Assembly: GCA_938036585.1 (NCBI GenBank)
Contig: CALHQN010000123.1
Coordinates: forward strand, 1-15,640
Reading direction: 5' to 3'
DNA length: 15,640 bases
DNA from: an uncultured Campylobacter sp.
GTDB lineage: Bacteria > Campylobacterota > Campylobacteria > Campylobacterales > Campylobacteraceae
Every line of letters starts with the position of its first letter. Within the stretch, counting starts at the first letter, position 1. The position numbers and the translations under genes are program-made. Below, one piece after another: positions 13,367 to 15,640 of the stretch. The notes beneath the pieces were generated by a model. The model did no database searches. It saw only the letters and a program-made list of their open reading frames with translations, and was not told the DNA's origin.

Positions 13367-13378
13367 CTCTTCCCCCTC

Positions 13379-14107
13379 TTAATGGTTTAAAATTTTATTT
13401 AAAAACTCTTGTAATCTCGGATTTTGCGGATTTTCAAATACGTTTTTAGGCGTATCGTCTACGGCGATCTTGCCGCCCTCCATAAAAAAAATCCTATTTG
13501 CGACGTTGCGCGCAAAGCCCATCTCGTGCGTTACCACAAGCATCGTGATCCCCTCTTTAGCGACCTCTTTCATAAGGCCCAAAACCTCGCCGATCATCTC
13601 GGGATCCAGTGCCGACGTAGGCTCGTCAAACAAAATAACATCCGGGCTCATCGCCAAGCTTCTTGCGATCGCGATGCGCTGTTTCTGCCCGCCGCTAAGC
13701 TTGTGCGGATAGGCGTAGGCTTTGTCGCTAAGACCTACTTTAGCTAGCAGCTCCTCGGCTTTTTGTACCGCTTCGCTTTCGGTATAGATCCCCGCCTTTA
13801 TCGGCGCTAGGGTTAAATTTTGCAATACGTTTTTATTCGCAAAAAGATTGAAATGCTGAAACACCATGCTTGCCTTGCGGCGGATCGCGTTAATGTCGGT
13901 GTTTTTGTCCGTCACGTTCTTGCCGTCTATTTTGATCGTGCCGCTAGTCGGGGTTTCGAGCAAATTTAAGCAGCGCAAAAACGTCGATTTTCCGCCGCCG
14001 CTAGGGCCGATGATCGCTACGATATCGCCTTTATTTATCGTCTTGCTGATGCCGTCTAAAACGAGCAGCTCGCCGTAGTATTTCGTTAAATTTGAGATCT
14101 CAATCAT
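13379..14107 (-). CDS. Polar amino-acid ABC transporter ATP-binding protein (GlnQ type)
   Basis: This 242-residue cytoplasmic ATPase powers the amino-acid importer. All motifs are intact: Walker A GPSGGGKST (34-42), the Q-loop in VFQHFNLF, signature LSGGQ (137-141), Walker B ILFDEPTSALDP (D161, E162) and the switch histidine H194 in VTHEMGFA. Length and spacing are those of the GlnQ/HisP class. The start ATG overlaps the last 8 bases of the permease gene, and the binding-protein gene follows after 12 bases. Confidence 0.95.
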   Translation of the reverse strand: MIEISNLTKYYGELLVLDGISKTINKGDIVAIIGPSGGGKSTFLRCLNLLETPTSGTIKIDGKNVTDKNTDINAIRRKASMVFQHFNLFANKNVLQNLTLAPIKAGIYTESEAVQKAEELLAKVGLSDKAYAYPHKLSGGQKQRIAIARSLAMSPDVILFDEPTSALDPEMIGEVLGLMKEVAKEGITMLVVTHEMGFARNVANRIFFMEGGKIAVDDTPKNVFENPQNPRLQEFLNKILNH

Positions 14108-14807
14108 TTCTATTTAACCTTCTCTCCAGCATTTTTACCAGAAGCGAGAAAAATTTCACGCTCGCATAGTAGATCACCGCGGCAAAAAGTATCGGCTGGA
14201 CGGTATAAAGCGCCGCCTGCATACTTTTTGAAAAGAACGTAAGATCGGTGATTGCGACCAAACCTACGACCGAGGTTTCTTTAAAAAGGCTTATAAACTC
14301 ATTCGCAAGCGCGGGCAGGATGTTTTTTATCGCCTGCGGAAAAACAATCTCTTTCATCGCCGTGCCGTATCCCAGACCCATCGCGCGCGCGGCTTCCATC
14401 TGGCCGCGATCGACGCTGTTTATGCCGCTGCGTACGATCTCTGCGACGTAGGCGGAGCTATTAAGCCCCAACGCGAAGATCGCCGAGAGGATGTTGTTCG
14501 ACCAGGTAGCGAATATTATAAATACGAACACCATTAACTGGATTACGATCGGCGTGCCGCGGATGATGTCTACGTATTCGTCGATGATGAGCCTTATCGG
14601 CTTGATGTCCAAAAATCTCAAAAACGCCAAAATAAAGCCCAAAACTATACCGATGGCGATACCGCCAGAGGTTAAGATGAGCGTGATACCGTAGCTTTTG
14701 AGATATGAAATTTTTTGCGCCTGAGTTAGTTCGACGGGGTAGGTAAAATAGAGCCCTGCGCAAACCACTACCAAAAAAAACGCGATTTTAAAAATTTTCT
14801 CGTTCAA
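14100..14807 (-). CDS. Polar amino-acid ABC transporter permease (HisM/GlnP type)
   Basis: This 235-residue inner-membrane protein has about five hydrophobic helices. It carries the EAA loop (EAARAMGLGYGTAMKEIVFP from 138) that docks on the ATPase, and the RGTPIVIQL segment (84-92) typical of this family. A single permease gene in the operon suggests a homodimer. The start is TTG at 14807, with AAAGGCG about 8 bases upstream; no ATG or GTG lies in frame before it. It is the first gene of the three-gene transporter operon. The 121-base gap upstream contains AAATTT words and a possible -10 (TAGTAT on the minus strand, 14848-14843). Confidence 0.93.
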   Translation of the reverse strand: MNEKIFKIAFFLVVVCAGLYFTYPVELTQAQKISYLKSYGITLILTSGGIAIGIVLGFILAFLRFLDIKPIRLIIDEYVDIIRGTPIVIQLMVFVFIIFATWSNNILSAIFALGLNSSAYVAEIVRSGINSVDRGQMEAARAMGLGYGTAMKEIVFPQAIKNILPALANEFISLFKETSVVGLVAITDLTFFSKSMQAALYTVQPILFAAVIYYASVKFFSLLVKMLERRLNRND

Positions 14808-14928
14808 TACAGACGCCTTTTGGTTAAATTTAAAAGCGAAGAATACTAAAATTTCGTTAAAATCTGGCTAAATTTCAAAAGCGAAATTTTAACTTAAATT
14901 TAATGTGATCTTGCGCCGTAAATTTAGA

Positions 14929-15615
14929 CTATTTTTTGCGCTTTAAGCGGTAAAGATATATGCACGAGATAAGAAGCACGAAAGCAAGCAGGGCGATTGT
15001 GATTAGATGCAGATCTTTTTTTATGAGCTCTTCGTTTTCGCCGATAAAATAGCCTAAAAGCATCAGGATTAGCGTCCAAATCGCAGCGCCTAGCCCGGTA
15101 AATAGCACGAAGCGCGCGACATTCATCTTTGCAAGTCCAGCAGGGAGGCTGATGTATTGACGGATGCCAGGGATTAAGCGGCAGTTAAAGGTCGAAATTT
15201 CGCCATGGCGATTGAAAAACGCCTCGAATTTTGCAAATTTTTCCTCGGTGATGCCGACGTATTTGCCGTATTTAGTGATAAATTTACGACCGAAAAAATA
15301 GCATAGATAGTAATTAAATAGCGCGCCCGCAATGCTGCCGCCAAGGCCGCAAAGAAACGCTATTGCAAAGCTCATCTGCGATTTTGAGGCTAGGTAGCCT
15401 GCCGGGATCATCACGACTTCGCTTGGAAACGGAAAGAAACTGCTTTCTAAAAACATCATCGCGTAGATGCCGAAGTATCCCCAGTCGGCGACGAATTCTA
15501 CGATGAAATTTATGATATTTGAAATCACGGGTGAACTAACGCCCGTCTGCGGATCCAATACGGATGCCATAGAAAAGCCCATTATCATAGAAATTTGCTC
15601 GCCGGTAAGCTGCAT
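14929..15615 (-). CDS. DedA-family membrane protein
   Basis: This polytopic inner-membrane protein of the DedA/SNARE-associated family has family hallmarks: [19 protein letters not shown] (acidic E in the re-entrant hairpin), G-x-x-x-G segments, and [18 protein letters not shown] with the essential arginines. Recent work links DedA members to undecaprenyl-phosphate or phospholipid flipping; here uppP lies 3.5 kb away. A basic tail (YRLKRKK) ends the protein. The 228-residue length uses the ATG at 15615, but no good ribosome site precedes it. The frame stays open to the edge of the window, so the true start may be inside (for example M11 or M16) or beyond. The conserved domain begins only at about residue 30. 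Confidence 0.88.
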   Translation of the reverse strand: MQLTGEQISMIMGFSMASVLDPQTGVSSPVISNIINFIVEFVADWGYFGIYAMMFLESSFFPFPSEVVMIPAGYLASKSQMSFAIAFLCGLGGSIAGALFNYYLCYFFGRKFITKYGKYVGITEEKFAKFEAFFNRHGEISTFNCRLIPGIRQYISLPAGLAKMNVARFVLFTGLGAAIWTLILMLLGYFIGENEELIKKDLHLITIALLAFVLLISCIYLYRLKRKK

Positions 15616-15640
15616 AATCGCAAAAACTATACCTAAAAAT

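Overview
The window looks like chromosomal DNA from a Campylobacterota (epsilonproteobacterial) species, most likely a Campylobacter of fairly high GC content (the oral C. gracilis / rectus / showae type). This is inferred from the gene families, from TATAAT-type -10 boxes without an obvious -35, and from the very high density of the palindromic word AAATTT between and within genes. No species can be named from sequence reading alone.

Left part, plus strand (1-3704): the last codons of an MBOAT-type acyltransferase (PatA-like) are followed without a gap by a PatB-like SGNH protein with a very long low-complexity linker. This overlaps an Ape1-like lipoprotein esterase. Together they form a peptidoglycan O-acetylation / de-O-acetylation operon. 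A calcineurin-type metallophosphoesterase follows.

Middle (3705-4137): the most interesting item is a 77-codon gene that ordinary ORF calling misses because codon 11 is an in-frame TGA. Read through as selenocysteine, it encodes a complete SelW-like (Rdx family) protein with a C-x-x-U redox motif. A well-formed bacterial SECIS hairpin lies directly behind the TGA: a 9-bp perfect lower stem plus a 5-bp upper stem with a G in the apical loop. The gene has its own promoter, Shine-Dalgarno and strong terminator, and its base usage differs from its neighbours.

4138-8285: efp (minus) is followed by a G10 tract. It is divergent from a periplasmic DsbC/DsbG-like CPYC thiol-disulfide protein (plus), which converges through two terminators on a DUF234 / restriction-fold protein (minus). 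That gene is in turn divergent from a class V PLP enzyme of the SufS/CsdB/selenocysteine-lyase type (plus). A 495-bp non-coding stretch packed with AAATTT words follows (8286-8780).

Right part, all minus strand (8781-15640), read right to left: a DedA-family membrane protein; a polar amino-acid ABC transporter (permease, ATPase, binding protein); and a tightly packed operon of a secreted SNase-like protein, thiE, uppP and a phosphoethanolamine transferase of the EptA/EptC type. Envelope chemistry recurs through the window: peptidoglycan O-acetylation, undecaprenyl-PP recycling, a probable undecaprenyl-P flippase family member, phosphoethanolamine decoration and periplasmic disulfide handling.
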